Assembly: GCA_017525235.1 (NCBI GenBank)
Contig: JAFXTC010000060.1
Location: 1 to 64,000, forward strand
Reading direction: 5' to 3'
DNA: 64,000 bases
From: Bacteroidaceae bacterium
GTDB lineage: Bacteria > Bacteroidota > Bacteroidia > Bacteroidales > Bacteroidaceae
Shown here: positions 16,239-25,390 of the stretch, one piece after another
Layout: each line of letters opens with the position of its first letter
Numbering within the stretch: the first letter of the stretch is position 1
Translations under genes and position numbers: made by a program
Notes under the pieces: generated by a model
Told to the model about the DNA's origin: nothing
The model's input: only the letters and a program-made list of their open reading frames with translations
Database searches by the model: none

Positions 16239-19085
16239 TCAATGTGATAACTTTTTTTCTTTTTTTAGATATTTTCCCGTATAACTTTGCTTGCATTTCG
16301 CTATTTCTTCGGGTGTGCCGCATGCCACAATGTTGCCACCGGCCTCTCCACCTTCAGGCCCCAGATCTATAACATAGTCGGCACACTTGATTACCTCCAT
16401 GTTATGTTCTATAATAATTATGGTGTGGCCACGCTCTATTAGTGCGTCAAAAGATTTTAGAAGTTTCTTGATATCATGGAAGTGAAGACCTGTCGTGGGC
16501 TCATCAAAGATAAAGATGGTGGGCTGCTGCTTCTCCATACCTAAGTAATAAGCTAGTTTTACACGTTGGTTCTCTCCACCAGAAAGGGTAGAGGATGACT
16601 GACCCAGTTTGATGTAGCCTAAACCCACATCCTGCAGAGGTTTCAATAGGGTTGTGATTTTCTTTTGTTTATGTTCTGTGAAGAATTCAATGGCCTGATT
16701 GATGGTCATGTTGAGTACATCGTTCACATTCTGCCCTTCATAGCGGACCTCTAGAATATCATGTTTAAAGCGTTGGCCGTGACAACTCTCGCACTCCAGT
16801 ACAAGGTCGGCCATGAACTGCATCTCTACCGTAACGGTACCTTCTCCCTTACATTCCTCGCAACGGCCTCCATCGGTATTAAAACTGAAGTAGGCTGGGG
16901 TATATCCCATTTGTCGGGCAAGGGGCTGATTGGCAAAGAGTTTTCGGATTTCATCCCATGCCTTGACATAAGTTACGGGATTGGAGCGTGTGCTCTTGCC
17001 AATGGGGTTTTGGTCGATGAACTCAATATGCTGTACCATATCCAAGTTACCCTGTAGCAGCATAAACTCACCTGGTCGCTCAGCAACTTCATCCATTTGC
17101 CTTTTCATGGCATTATAGAAGATGTCGCGCACGAGGGAACTCTTGCCACTGCCGCTTACACCAGTAACGCAGGTAAGAACATTGAGGGGGAAGCGAACGT
17201 CGATGCCCTTCAAGTTGTTGGCACGTGCCCCCTTAACCTCTATAAAATTATTCCATGGACGACGTGAAGAGGGTACATCGATACGTTCCTTTCCGCTCAA
17301 GAACGCTAGAGTGTGGGAAGAGAGATTATTATGAGTGATTGGAGTTTTTTGATTATCCTGAATAATCTGAGGTTCCCCTTGCCAAACGATCTGTCCACCA
17401 AGGCGTCCTGCCTCTGGTCCTATGTCTATAATCCAGTCGGCAGCACGCATGATATCCTCGTCGTGTTCCACCACAATGACGGTGTTGCCCAGATCGCGGA
17501 GTTCCTTTAATACATGGATAAGCCGGTCGGTATCCCGACTGTGAAGACCTATACTGGGTTCGTCGAGGATATAAAGACTTCCCACTAAACTACTGCCCAA
17601 GGAGGTTGCCAGATTGATACGTTGACTCTCTCCTCCAGAGAGTGAGTTGGAAAGACGATTCATGGTAAGATACCCAAGTCCAACATCTAAGAGAAAGTGC
17701 AGACGGTTGGTTAATTCCGTCAGAATGCGGTTAGCAATCTGCTGCTCATGTTCAGTGAGTTGTAGGTTCTCTATCCAAAGCAGCAATTCTGTTACGGGCA
17801 TTTCTACCAGTTCTGATATACTTTTACCACAAATCTTAACATAGCAGGCTTCAGGCTTTAGGCGCGTACCATGACACTTGGGACAGACGGTTTTTCCTCT
17901 ATATCGAGCCAGCATTACGCGATTCTGAATCTTGTATTGTCCCTGTCGGAGCATCTCAAAAAATTCATCTATACAAAGCATTCCCCATTCTTTTTCCTCG
18001 GGTGTAAGCTTCCAGTCCTTGGGAATTTGAACGCCCTCTTCTGTCTTGGGAGTATGCTGAATAGGGCTTCCATGCCAAAGCCAATCTTTCTCTCCCTGTG
18101 TTAATTCAAAGTATGGTTTGAAAATTGGGAAGCCGCGTTCAGAGTTAAAGCGGATAAACCAATCTTTCCACTCTGCCATCTTTTCTCCTCGCCAGCATAC
18201 AACAGCTCCGTCATATACGCTGAGGGCGCTATTGGGGATGACAAGATGTTCATCAATGCCCATAATTTTGCCAAAACCCTCGCATTCTGGGCAAGCTCCG
18301 GCAGGAGAGTTAAAAGCAAAGAGGTTATCGGAAGGTTCCTCAAAGGTCATACCATCAGCCTCATATCTCGTACAGAAATGCTTTTTTTCTCCACTGGAAA
18401 GGTACAGGAGTATCATTTCGCCTCCTCCTTCATAGAAAGCCGTTTCAGAGGAATCAACTAGCCGGGCTATAGTGTCTTTTTCATTTTTTGCCGAAAGGCG
18501 GTCTACAATCAGATATACATCATCATTGTCTTTAGCTTGATATTCATCTATGCGAATAACCTCACCGTTTACCAGCAGTCGGCTAAAGCCTTGCTGTGTG
18601 AGAATGCCTATGTTTGATTTGGGTTTGCATAATACCATTAATTTAGTGCCTTCTTCATGAGCTAGCATGTTTCTGACCACATCTTCGGTGGTGTGTTTTT
18701 TTACTTCAGTTCCGCTGATGGGACTGAAAGTACGCCCGATTCTTGCATACAGCAAACGCAAGTATTCATAAATCTCTGTGCTGGTGCCGACTGTACTTCT
18801 GGGGTTGCGGCTACTTACCTTCTGTTCAATGGCTATGGCTGGCGGAATGCCCTTGATGTAATCACATTCGGGCTTGTTCATTCTACCTAGGAACTGGCGT
18901 GCGTATGCAGAAAGACTCTCTACATATCGGCGTTGACCTTCGGCATAAAGCGTATCAAAGGCAAGGCTACTTTTTCCGCTTCCGCTCAATCCTGTGATTA
19001 CTACCAGTTTGCCACGTGGAATTTCCAAATCAATGTTCTTCAGGTTATTGACCCTGGCTCCTTTTATCTTTATGCTATTTTCCAA
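16239..19085 (-). CDS. uvrA: Excinuclease ABC subunit A
   Basis: Damage-recognition ATPase of nucleotide excision repair. There are two ABC modules: Walker A GLSGSGKSSLAFDTLYAEG near residue 35 and GVSGSGKSSLVRD near 650, with signatures LSGGESQR and LSGGENQR. Zinc-binding cysteines are visible in CPECEGFGK, CPKCHGTRLKPEAC and the CEECKGEGT / CESCHGQRF pair. The YVESLSAYARQFLG segment is diagnostic. 948 residues, full length. The start at 19085 follows ansA by 55 bases on the same strand, with no -7 element seen between, so co-transcription with ansA is likely. Confidence 0.98.
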   Translation of the reverse strand: MENSIKIKGARVNNLKNIDLEIPRGKLVVITGLSGSGKSSLAFDTLYAEGQRRYVESLSAYARQFLGRMNKPECDYIKGIPPAIAIEQKVSSRNPRSTVGTSTEIYEYLRLLYARIGRTFSPISGTEVKKHTTEDVVRNMLAHEEGTKLMVLCKPKSNIGILTQQGFSRLLVNGEVIRIDEYQAKDNDDVYLIVDRLSAKNEKDTIARLVDSSETAFYEGGGEMILLYLSSGEKKHFCTRYEADGMTFEEPSDNLFAFNSPAGACPECEGFGKIMGIDEHLVIPNSALSVYDGAVVCWRGEKMAEWKDWFIRFNSERGFPIFKPYFELTQGEKDWLWHGSPIQHTPKTEEGVQIPKDWKLTPEEKEWGMLCIDEFFEMLRQGQYKIQNRVMLARYRGKTVCPKCHGTRLKPEACYVKICGKSISELVEMPVTELLLWIENLQLTEHEQQIANRILTELTNRLHFLLDVGLGYLTMNRLSNSLSGGESQRINLATSLGSSLVGSLYILDEPSIGLHSRDTDRLIHVLKELRDLGNTVIVVEHDEDIMRAADWIIDIGPEAGRLGGQIVWQGEPQIIQDNQKTPITHNNLSSHTLAFLSGKERIDVPSSRRPWNNFIEVKGARANNLKGIDVRFPLNVLTCVTGVSGSGKSSLVRDIFYNAMKRQMDEVAERPGEFMLLQGNLDMVQHIEFIDQNPIGKSTRSNPVTYVKAWDEIRKLFANQPLARQMGYTPAYFSFNTDGGRCEECKGEGTVTVEMQFMADLVLECESCHGQRFKHDILEVRYEGQNVNDVLNMTINQAIEFFTEHKQKKITTLLKPLQDVGLGYIKLGQSSSTLSGGENQRVKLAYYLGMEKQQPTIFIFDEPTTGLHFHDIKKLLKSFDALIERGHTIIIIEHNMEVIKCADYVIDLGPEGGEAGGNIVACGTPEEIAKCKQSYTGKYLKKEKKLSH

Positions 19086-19115
19086 CTCAACAGTTTTAAC
19101 TTAAAAATTTTCTTT

Positions 19116-19143
19116 AAACTCTAATCTCTAAACTCTAAACTTA
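19116..19143. repeat. Heptamer array overlapping the ansA stop codon
   Basis: AAACTCT, AATCTCT, AAACTCT, AAACTTA on the plus strand; the last unit contains the ansA stop (TTA on this strand, 19141-19143). It fills half of the ansA-uvrA gap. Confidence 0.8.
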
Positions 19144-20187
19144 TTTCGTTATCTCTCCGCATAGGTGGCTGTTCATCATTTCCTGAATCCTCTTTTTGGG
19201 CAACTTGTGGCCCAACAGGAACATGAGTTTTGTGATGGCGCATTCAGGTGTGCTATCATAACCGCTTACAACACCAGCTTCTATCAAAGGCAGACTGGTT
19301 TCGTAAAGACCCATGTGAACGCATCCTGCCTGACACTGAGTGATGTTTACCAAAAGCAGCCCTCGGTCGTTGGCATCACGGAGTTCCTCTTTAAACCATT
19401 TTAACTGAGGGGCGTTTCCTGCGCCAAAGGTTCTGATAACCACGGCTTTCAGTCCGGGTATATTCAGCACGGAATGTACTAAACTTCTTTGAATACCAGG
19501 AAAAAGTGTCAACACCACTACGTTAGGGTCTACAAGATAGTGAGGTTTGAAAGGTTTGTTGGGGTCAGGCTTCCTGATTGCAGCTTCATTAAATCTTATA
19601 TGCATGCCCGCCGTTGCCAAATCAGGGTAATTAAATGAGCGGAAGGCGTTGAACTGTTCGGCATTTATTTTTGTGGTTCTATTGCCACGCATGAGTTTCT
19701 CTTTAAAGTAGATACAGACTTCAGGTACAACAGATGTGCCGTCTTCGTGTTGTGCCGCAGCAATTTCGATAGCAGTGATAAGGTTTTCTTTGCCATCAGT
19801 CCGTATTTTTCCAATAGGTAACTGTGAGCCTGTCAGAATAACGGGTTTTTCCAAATTTTCCAGCATAAAACTTAGAGCAGAGGCTGTATAAGCCATTGTA
19901 TCTGTTCCGTGAAGAATAACAAATCCGTCGAAGAGATTATAATTGTTATCGATAATCTTTACCAAACGAGCCCAGTGCTCAAGTCCCATATCGCTGGAGT
20001 CGATGGGAGGGTCAAAAGTGAAGGCGTGAATTCTGTAATCAAATCTTTTCAGTTCGGGAACTTCGTCTAAGATAAGGTCGAAGTTGAAACTCTCCAAAGC
20101 TCCGGTTTCTGCATTCTCCCTCATTCCGATAGTTCCTCCAGTGTAGATGAGGAGAACGCTAGGTCTATGTGTCTTAATAATGCTCAT
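19141..20187 (-). CDS. ansA: Type I L-asparaginase
   Basis: Hydrolyses asparagine to aspartate and ammonia, cytoplasmic type. YTGGTIGM at residues about 15-22 carries the first catalytic Thr, and ILHGTDTMAYTAS the second Thr with Asp. TGSQLPIGKIRTDGKENL and VVIRTFGAGNAP are typical of asparaginases. No signal peptide is present, which favours type I. The start at 20187 (MSIIKTHRPS) is preferred over the ATG seven codons upstream, as the TGG-T motif then falls at the usual distance and a -7 element lies 18 bases before it. About 348 residues. Confidence 0.93.
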   Translation of the reverse strand: MSIIKTHRPSVLLIYTGGTIGMRENAETGALESFNFDLILDEVPELKRFDYRIHAFTFDPPIDSSDMGLEHWARLVKIIDNNYNLFDGFVILHGTDTMAYTASALSFMLENLEKPVILTGSQLPIGKIRTDGKENLITAIEIAAAQHEDGTSVVPEVCIYFKEKLMRGNRTTKINAEQFNAFRSFNYPDLATAGMHIRFNEAAIRKPDPNKPFKPHYLVDPNVVVLTLFPGIQRSLVHSVLNIPGLKAVVIRTFGAGNAPQLKWFKEELRDANDRGLLLVNITQCQAGCVHMGLYETSLPLIEAGVVSGYDSTPECAITKLMFLLGHKLPKKRIQEMMNSHLCGEITK

Positions 20188-20205
20188 GCTAATAATAAAT
20201 GATGA

Positions 20206-20213
20206 CAAAATTA
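20206..20213 (-). promoter_or_regulatory. -7 element for ansA-uvrA
   Basis: TAATTTTG on the minus strand lies 18 bases upstream of the ATG at 20187. It forms a divergent pair with the element at 20258-20265. Confidence 0.6.
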
Positions 20214-20257
20214 TAAAAAAGAATGCGTATAATTAGGTGATGTATAATTTTTTTTTG

Positions 20258-20265
20258 TATTTTTG
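20258..20265 (+). promoter_or_regulatory. -7 element abutting the second GHL10 start
   Basis: TATTTTTG ends 7 bases before the ATG at 20273, so the leader would be only a few bases. The joining text TCCCGAT resembles TACCCGATT before the gene at 31184. Confidence 0.55.
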
Positions 20266-20272
20266 TCCCGAT

Positions 20273-21754
20273 ATGAAGAACAAATGGTTTATTCTGCTGC
20301 TTTTTATAGCAGTATCAGCAGTAGCCCAGAATCCCAAAAGGGAGTTCCGTGGTGCATGGATTCAGAGTGTTAATGGTCAGTTTCAAGGCATGGGGCGTGA
20401 CCGCATGCAACAAGTACTGACAAGTCAACTGAATGACCTTCAGAAGGATGGTATCAACGCAATCTTCTTCCAAGTGAGATGCGAGGGTGATGCCTTATAT
20501 CCCAGTGATTTGGAGCCTTGGAGCCGATATCTGACAGGACAGCAGGGTACTCCTCCCAATCCTTATTGGGATCCTCTTCAGTGGATGGTTGAGCAATGCC
20601 ACAAACGTCAGATGGAACTGCATGCATGGATTAATCCTTATCGTGCCAAGACAAAGAGTACCACGGCTTTGGCTAATACACATGAGTATTTCCGTCATCC
20701 GAATCATTTCTTTAATTATGATGGACTGATGCTCTTTGATCCTGGTTTTCCTGAAAATCGCGACTACATTTGTCAGGTGGCTTGTGATATTGTTCGACGT
20801 TACGATGTAGACGGAATACATATAGATGATTACTTCTATCCTTATCCTGTGGCTGGCGTTGCCATTCCTGATGATAATTCTTATGCGCTTTACGGAAAGG
20901 GAATGGAGCGTGCGGAATGGCGTAGGCAGAATGTGAACCTATTTATTCAACAAATGTGCTATCAGATACGCTCTGTTAAACCTTGGGTTAAGTTTGGTGT
21001 TTCGCCTTTTGGTATTTATCGCAATCTGTCAAGCGACCCCAATGGAAGTGCTACCAACGGCTTGCAGAATTATGATGACCTATATGCTGATGTGCTTACA
21101 TGGGTGGAAAATGGTTGGGTTGATTACAATATTCCTCAGCTTTATTGGGAAATTGGGCATAAGACGGCGGATTATGAAACACTCATCAATTGGTGGAGTG
21201 CCCATGCGGGGCGTCGTCCTGTTTTCATTGGTCAGGATGTTATGCGTACCGTTAAGGCTCCTGATCCACAGAATCCCACATCTCATCAGATGCACAGAAA
21301 GTATATGCTTCAGCGTACTTTACCCGGTATCTATGGTAGTTGTCAGTGGTATGCGGCAGCCGTTTGTGACAATCCTGGAAATTATCAGACTGTGTTACGC
21401 CAGATATACCATAGTACGCCTGCTTTGCAGCCTCGTATGCCTTGGATTGATAATAAGGCTCCAGGCAAACCTAGAAAGGCTGCTATTGTATGGACAGATG
21501 AAGGACCCATTCTCTTTTGGACAGCTCCTAAAGCCAGGACTGTTATGGATGAGGCGGTTCAGTATGTTGTATACCGCTTTTTAAGAGGCGAGAGAATAGA
21601 TTTGGAAGATACTTCACATATACTTTGCATTACACGTGAGACAAATCTTCCTCTTACTTATCACGGCGGACAGGCACCATACGTTTACATTATTACAGCC
21701 TTGGATCATGTGCAAAATGAATCTAAGGGTGTTAAGAAGAAGGTCAAGTTATGA
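20273..21754 (+). CDS. GHL10 (DUF187, YngK-like) family glycoside hydrolase-like protein, secreted
   Basis: Paralogue of the protein at 4103-5554. The signal peptide MKNKWFILLLFIAVSAVAQ sets the start at 20273; the ATG 36 bases upstream lies across the promoter. Landmarks are EFRGAWIQSVNGQ, LYPSDLEPWSRYLTGQQG, MELHAWINPYRAK, and DVDGIHIDDYFYPYP with paired acids at the position of the FDYIRYP motif in the paralogue. The C-terminal region (AIVWTDEGPILFWTA) is fibronectin III-like. The substrate is unknown; distant family members act on glycans or peptidoglycan-derived material. The stop overlaps the next start (ATGA), so the lipoprotein is translationally coupled. Confidence 0.86.
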   Translation: MKNKWFILLLFIAVSAVAQNPKREFRGAWIQSVNGQFQGMGRDRMQQVLTSQLNDLQKDGINAIFFQVRCEGDALYPSDLEPWSRYLTGQQGTPPNPYWDPLQWMVEQCHKRQMELHAWINPYRAKTKSTTALANTHEYFRHPNHFFNYDGLMLFDPGFPENRDYICQVACDIVRRYDVDGIHIDDYFYPYPVAGVAIPDDNSYALYGKGMERAEWRRQNVNLFIQQMCYQIRSVKPWVKFGVSPFGIYRNLSSDPNGSATNGLQNYDDLYADVLTWVENGWVDYNIPQLYWEIGHKTADYETLINWWSAHAGRRPVFIGQDVMRTVKAPDPQNPTSHQMHRKYMLQRTLPGIYGSCQWYAAAVCDNPGNYQTVLRQIYHSTPALQPRMPWIDNKAPGKPRKAAIVWTDEGPILFWTAPKARTVMDEAVQYVVYRFLRGERIDLEDTSHILCITRETNLPLTYHGGQAPYVYIITALDHVQNESKGVKKKVKL

Positions 21755-22287
21755 AAATGAAGAAATCATTATATCTTTGTTTGTTGCTATTCTCTTTTTG
21801 CTCTTGTGGTGATAAGAAGGGACAGAGTGACGAGCAGATAACTTCAACCACAGAACAGCAAGCTGGTGAGCATAGGATGAAAAATTATGATTTTACTGAC
21901 AGTGTAACATTAGGAAGCCATTTGTATGTTTATACTATACACCGCGAGGCTGATGACTCGTTGAGGGTTGTGGTGGACGAGAATGGCGATAAGTTTGTGG
22001 ATAATTATTATGATCTGACAATTCTCAAGGACGGACGTGAATTCTTCCGCCATAGGTTTACCAAGATATCTTTTGGTTCTCAGTTGGATGACAATTTCCG
22101 CAAAAACGGTATTCTTGACGGTTTCCGGTTTATGTCAGCAAAAGAGGGTATGCTTACGTTTGGTGCTTGCGTAAGTTTTCCTGAGAGTGATATGTCAGAA
22201 CCATTTGTGCTTACAATTGGTACAGACGGAAGTTTTACTTTAGAGCCTGATACGGCTCCTGATATAGAAGAAGATACGTCAGTCTGA
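21751..22287 (+). CDS. Putative lipoprotein, possibly DUF4738 type
   Basis: The N-terminal signal ends in the lipobox LLFSFCSCGDKK, so this is a predicted lipoprotein. The remaining about 155 residues contain DFTDSVTLGSHLYVYTIHRE and YYDLTILKDGREFFRHRFTK, consistent with a small beta-rich domain like DUF4738 of Bacteroidales; I rely on general resemblance. No catalytic motif is seen. The start overlaps the GHL10 stop by 4 bases. The acidic C-terminus overlaps the convergent HAD gene by 9 bases. Confidence 0.7.
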   Translation: MKMKKSLYLCLLLFSFCSCGDKKGQSDEQITSTTEQQAGEHRMKNYDFTDSVTLGSHLYVYTIHREADDSLRVVVDENGDKFVDNYYDLTILKDGREFFRHRFTKISFGSQLDDNFRKNGILDGFRFMSAKEGMLTFGACVSFPESDMSEPFVLTIGTDGSFTLEPDTAPDIEEDTSV

Positions 22288-22959
22288 AAAGAATTTGGCT
22301 ACATCCATCATGCCGGGCAGAACAATATCTGCACCGGCATTTTTTAAGACCTCATCTGTCAAGGGTCCTGTATTTGCAGCTATAGTGAAAATGCCTGCTG
22401 CGTGGCTAGCCTGTACACCTAATGGCGCATTCTCTACAACAATTCCTTCTTCTGGTCTAATACCTGCTTTCTGCAAACCTTTCAGGTAAGGCTCTGGGTA
22501 AGGCTTTCCTAACTTAACGTCAAAGCCTGTAACCATTAAGTCTTGGTGAAAAAAGCCTGGATAGCTACGCTCCAGTTTCTCTAATAGGGAAGTCTGAGCG
22601 CTACCTGTAACCAAAACAATCTTCAGCCCTTTTGCCTTGACGGCCTGCAGGGTTTCTAATGCACCAAGTATAGGCTTGGCTTCGGGGAGTGTGTTAAAGA
22701 CTTTGCTTTTGGCCTCGTAGATAAGCTGTTTCTCTTCTTCTGTGGCATCACGGCCCCAGAAGCGTTGAGCTAGCATATTGATTGTGCCGCTTCCTGTACG
22801 GCCTTCGTTCATGTATACTTCTTCTGGAGTCATGGACAAACCATATTCCGTCATTGCATGACTCCAGGCGTATGCATGATTAGGCATACTGTCAAATAGT
22901 ACACCATCCATATCAAACAGGACGGCTTTTAACCGTCCTGTTATATCAAAATCTCTCAT
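22279..22959 (-). CDS. HAD-superfamily phosphatase, beta-phosphoglucomutase-like
   Basis: Probable sugar-phosphate phosphatase or mutase. FDMDGVLFDSMP holds the nucleophile Asp and general acid Asp, VTGSAQ the motif II Ser/Thr, and KLGKPYPEPY the motif III Lys. Motif IV reads VENAPLGV, with Glu-Asn where many relatives have Glu-Asp. The helical cap (about residues 20-90) is the beta-PGM type. The ATG at 22959 is preferred over the TTG at 22971. The gene lies 40 bases behind pgi, so it may act on a hexose phosphate, but the substrate cannot be read from the sequence. Confidence 0.85.
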   Translation of the reverse strand: MRDFDITGRLKAVLFDMDGVLFDSMPNHAYAWSHAMTEYGLSMTPEEVYMNEGRTGSGTINMLAQRFWGRDATEEEKQLIYEAKSKVFNTLPEAKPILGALETLQAVKAKGLKIVLVTGSAQTSLLEKLERSYPGFFHQDLMVTGFDVKLGKPYPEPYLKGLQKAGIRPEEGIVVENAPLGVQASHAAGIFTIAANTGPLTDEVLKNAGADIVLPGMMDVAKFFSD

Positions 22960-22969
22960 CAATTGAACC

Positions 22970-22997
22970 AAATTCTAAAGTCTAACACCTAAGGTTC
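22970..22997. repeat. Heptamer array between pgi and the HAD gene
   Basis: AAATTCT, AAAGTCT, AACACCT, AAGGTTC on the plus strand. It fills most of the 40-base gap and ends 3 bases from the pgi stop. Confidence 0.7.
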
Positions 22998-22999
22998 AA

Positions 23000-24337
23000 T
23001 TAACCATTAAGTCTTGCTTTAATGGCTTCTGTTTCCTTTTCGTAACCAGGTTTACCAAGCAGGGCAAACATGTTTTTCTTATATGCTTCAACACCTGGTT
23101 GGTTGAAGGGGTTTACTCCTAATACCAGACCACTGATACCGCAAGCCTTCTCAAAGAAGTAAATCATCTGTCCTAGATTGTACTCATCCAAACGAGGAAC
23201 AATGAGACGCATGTTAGGAACACCACCGTCAACGTGTGCCAATTGTGTACCTAGTTCAGCCATCTTATTCACCTCATCAACACGCTTGCCAGCCAGGAAG
23301 TTTAGTCCGTCCAAATTTTCTTCATCATTGGGGAACAGGAGTTTGTGTTCGGGCTCCTCAATGCTTACAACAGTCTCGAAGATGGTGCGTTCGCCTTCCT
23401 GAATCCACTGTCCCATAGAGTGAAGGTCGGTGCTGAAGTCAACAGCTGCAGTGAAGATACCCTTACCATCCTTACCTTCAGACTCTCCGTAGAGTTGCTT
23501 CCACCATTCATTCATAAAATGAAGCTTTGGCTGGAAGTTAACCATAATTTCAATCTTCTTGCCCTCCTGATACAATGCATTACGAACGGCAGCATACTGG
23601 GCACAGATATTTTCGTTGAAAGGAATATTAGCAGCTGTGGCCAGTTCCATATCGGCGGCACCCTTCACCAACTTGGCAATGTCAAAGCCTGCGATGGCGA
23701 TGGGTAGCAGCCCTACGGGAGTTAGCACGCTAAAACGACCGCCTACATTATCGGGAATGACAAAACTGGTATAACCCTCTTTGTCGGCACAGGTACGAGC
23801 TGCACCTTTCTTGGCATCAGTGATGGCAACGATAACCTTTTTGGCCATCTCCTTGCCACGTTGCTCCTCGCATTGTTTTTTCAACAGACGGAAAGCCAGG
23901 GCTGTCTCTGTAGTAGTGCCGCTCTTGCTGATGTTGAGGACACCAAACTTCTTGCCTTTCAAATATTCGGTAAGTTCATACAGATAGTCTTCGCCGATGT
24001 TGTTGCCTGCAAAAAGGATGGTTGGGTTTTCTCCGTTGTTTGTCAACCATTGGAAACTATTGCTCAGTGCCTCAATCACAGCTCGGGCACCCAGATAAGA
24101 ACCGCCGATACCTGCAACAACAACGGTGTCGCAATTTTCTCGCAGTGTTTGGGCGCACTCCTGCAATTCTGTCATGAATTCAGCACTGATGCTGCTGGGG
24201 AGGTGCAACCATCCAACGAAATCGTTACCTGCACATGTGCCGTTTTCCAAAGCCTGCTGGGCTTCTGTCACTTTGCTTTCGAATGAAGCAACTTTTTCGG
24301 CACTGACCAGTGCCTTAGAAATGTCTAATTTAATCAT
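23000..24337 (-). CDS. pgi: Glucose-6-phosphate isomerase
   Basis: Interconverts glucose-6-phosphate and fructose-6-phosphate. [35 protein letters not shown] and [19 protein letters not shown] are the phosphosugar-binding segments. [34 protein letters not shown] region (two adjoining motifs) is the C-terminal PGI signature with the active-site Lys. 445 residues, the bacterial short form. Third gene of the lysS-gpsA-pgi-HAD series, 57 bases after gpsA. Confidence 0.97.
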   Translation of the reverse strand: MIKLDISKALVSAEKVASFESKVTEAQQALENGTCAGNDFVGWLHLPSSISAEFMTELQECAQTLRENCDTVVVAGIGGSYLGARAVIEALSNSFQWLTNNGENPTILFAGNNIGEDYLYELTEYLKGKKFGVLNISKSGTTTETALAFRLLKKQCEEQRGKEMAKKVIVAITDAKKGAARTCADKEGYTSFVIPDNVGGRFSVLTPVGLLPIAIAGFDIAKLVKGAADMELATAANIPFNENICAQYAAVRNALYQEGKKIEIMVNFQPKLHFMNEWWKQLYGESEGKDGKGIFTAAVDFSTDLHSMGQWIQEGERTIFETVVSIEEPEHKLLFPNDEENLDGLNFLAGKRVDEVNKMAELGTQLAHVDGGVPNMRLIVPRLDEYNLGQMIYFFEKACGISGLVLGVNPFNQPGVEAYKKNMFALLGKPGYEKETEAIKARLNG

Positions 24338-24394
24338 AATATGTTACCTTTTTAACCTTTGTTCCATTACCTTATATATATAATAAGAGAGACG

Positions 24395-25390
24395 TTAGCT
24401 TAACACCCCGCATAGTTTTTTTATCTCTTTGTCAGGACGGGTCCGTTCATACAAGATGTTGTATACAGCATCCACAATGGGCATGTCAACGCCTACATGG
24501 TGAATGATGTCTTTCATACATTTACAACCGTAGTATCCTTCAGCAACCATCTCCATCTCCAGCTGTGCGCTTTTTACGCTGTAACCTTGTCCAATCATGG
24601 TGCCAAAGACGCGGTTACGGCTGAAATGAGAATATCCGGTAACCAGCAGGTCGCCCATGTACACAGTGTTGGTGATATTACGTTCAATGGGGTAAATGGT
24701 ATTTAGGAAACTCTTCATTTCACGGGCTGCATTGCTCATAAGTACTGCCTGGAAATTGTCTCCGTACTTCAATCCGTGGCAAATACCAGCTGCTATAGCG
24801 AATACATTTTTCAGAACGGAAGCATATTCAATGCCTATTACATCGTTGCTGGTGCTGGTCTTTACATAATCACTTGCCAACATCTGTGCAAAACCTTCAG
24901 CTTTCTGTTGGTCGGCACATCCAATGGTTAAATAGGTAAGACGGTTCATCGCCACTTCCTCAGCATGACTAGGTCCACCTATCACAGCCAAGTTCTCTTC
25001 TGGTACGTTATAAACTTGATTGAAATAATCCGAGCATATGACATTCTCGTCAGGAACAATACCCTTGATGGCTGTAACGACGAATTTGTTGTCCAGCCTG
25101 GTGTAAAGTTTCCTTAGATGTCCTTTCAGATATGGCGATGGGGTAACAAAAATGAGCGTATCGGCCTCTTCAACAACTTCGTTGATGTCGCTGCTGAAGT
25201 GAATCCTGTTCACATCGAACAAAACACTTGTTAGGTAGGCCGGATTGTGTTTTAGACGTTTAAAGTCCTCTATACGGTCATCTCTGCGTAGATACCACCA
25301 AATGCTGTCGTTCTTCTCTAACAGTATTTTCGCGATAGCGGTAGCCCAGCTACCTCCTCCCAGTACGGCTATTTTTCCTAAACTGTCCAA
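24395..25390 (-). CDS. gpsA: Glycerol-3-phosphate dehydrogenase [NAD(P)+]
   Basis: Makes sn-glycerol-3-phosphate for phospholipid synthesis. The Rossmann motif VLGGGSWATAIAKIL is at residues about 9-23. VTAIKGIVPDE and NVFAIAAGICHGLKYGDN hold active-site Lys residues, and IGGPSHAEEVA is a family motif. 331 residues. The start overlaps the lysS stop by 13 bases, indicating translational coupling. Confidence 0.96.
   Translation of the reverse strand: MDSLGKIAVLGGGSWATAIAKILLEKNDSIWWYLRRDDRIEDFKRLKHNPAYLTSVLFDVNRIHFSSDINEVVEEADTLIFVTPSPYLKGHLRKLYTRLDNKFVVTAIKGIVPDENVICSDYFNQVYNVPEENLAVIGGPSHAEEVAMNRLTYLTIGCADQQKAEGFAQMLASDYVKTSTSNDVIGIEYASVLKNVFAIAAGICHGLKYGDNFQAVLMSNAAREMKSFLNTIYPIERNITNTVYMGDLLVTGYSHFSRNRVFGTMIGQGYSVKSAQLEMEMVAEGYYGCKCMKDIIHHVGVDMPIVDAVYNILYERTRPDKEIKKLCGVLS

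Noticed and set aside
16234-16262. Plus-strand terminator GTTATC/GATAAC plus T run at the end of uvrA
   Set aside because: No plus-strand gene ends here; the T run is the A-rich (Lys) coding end of uvrA read on the other strand, and the minus strand lacks a T tail.
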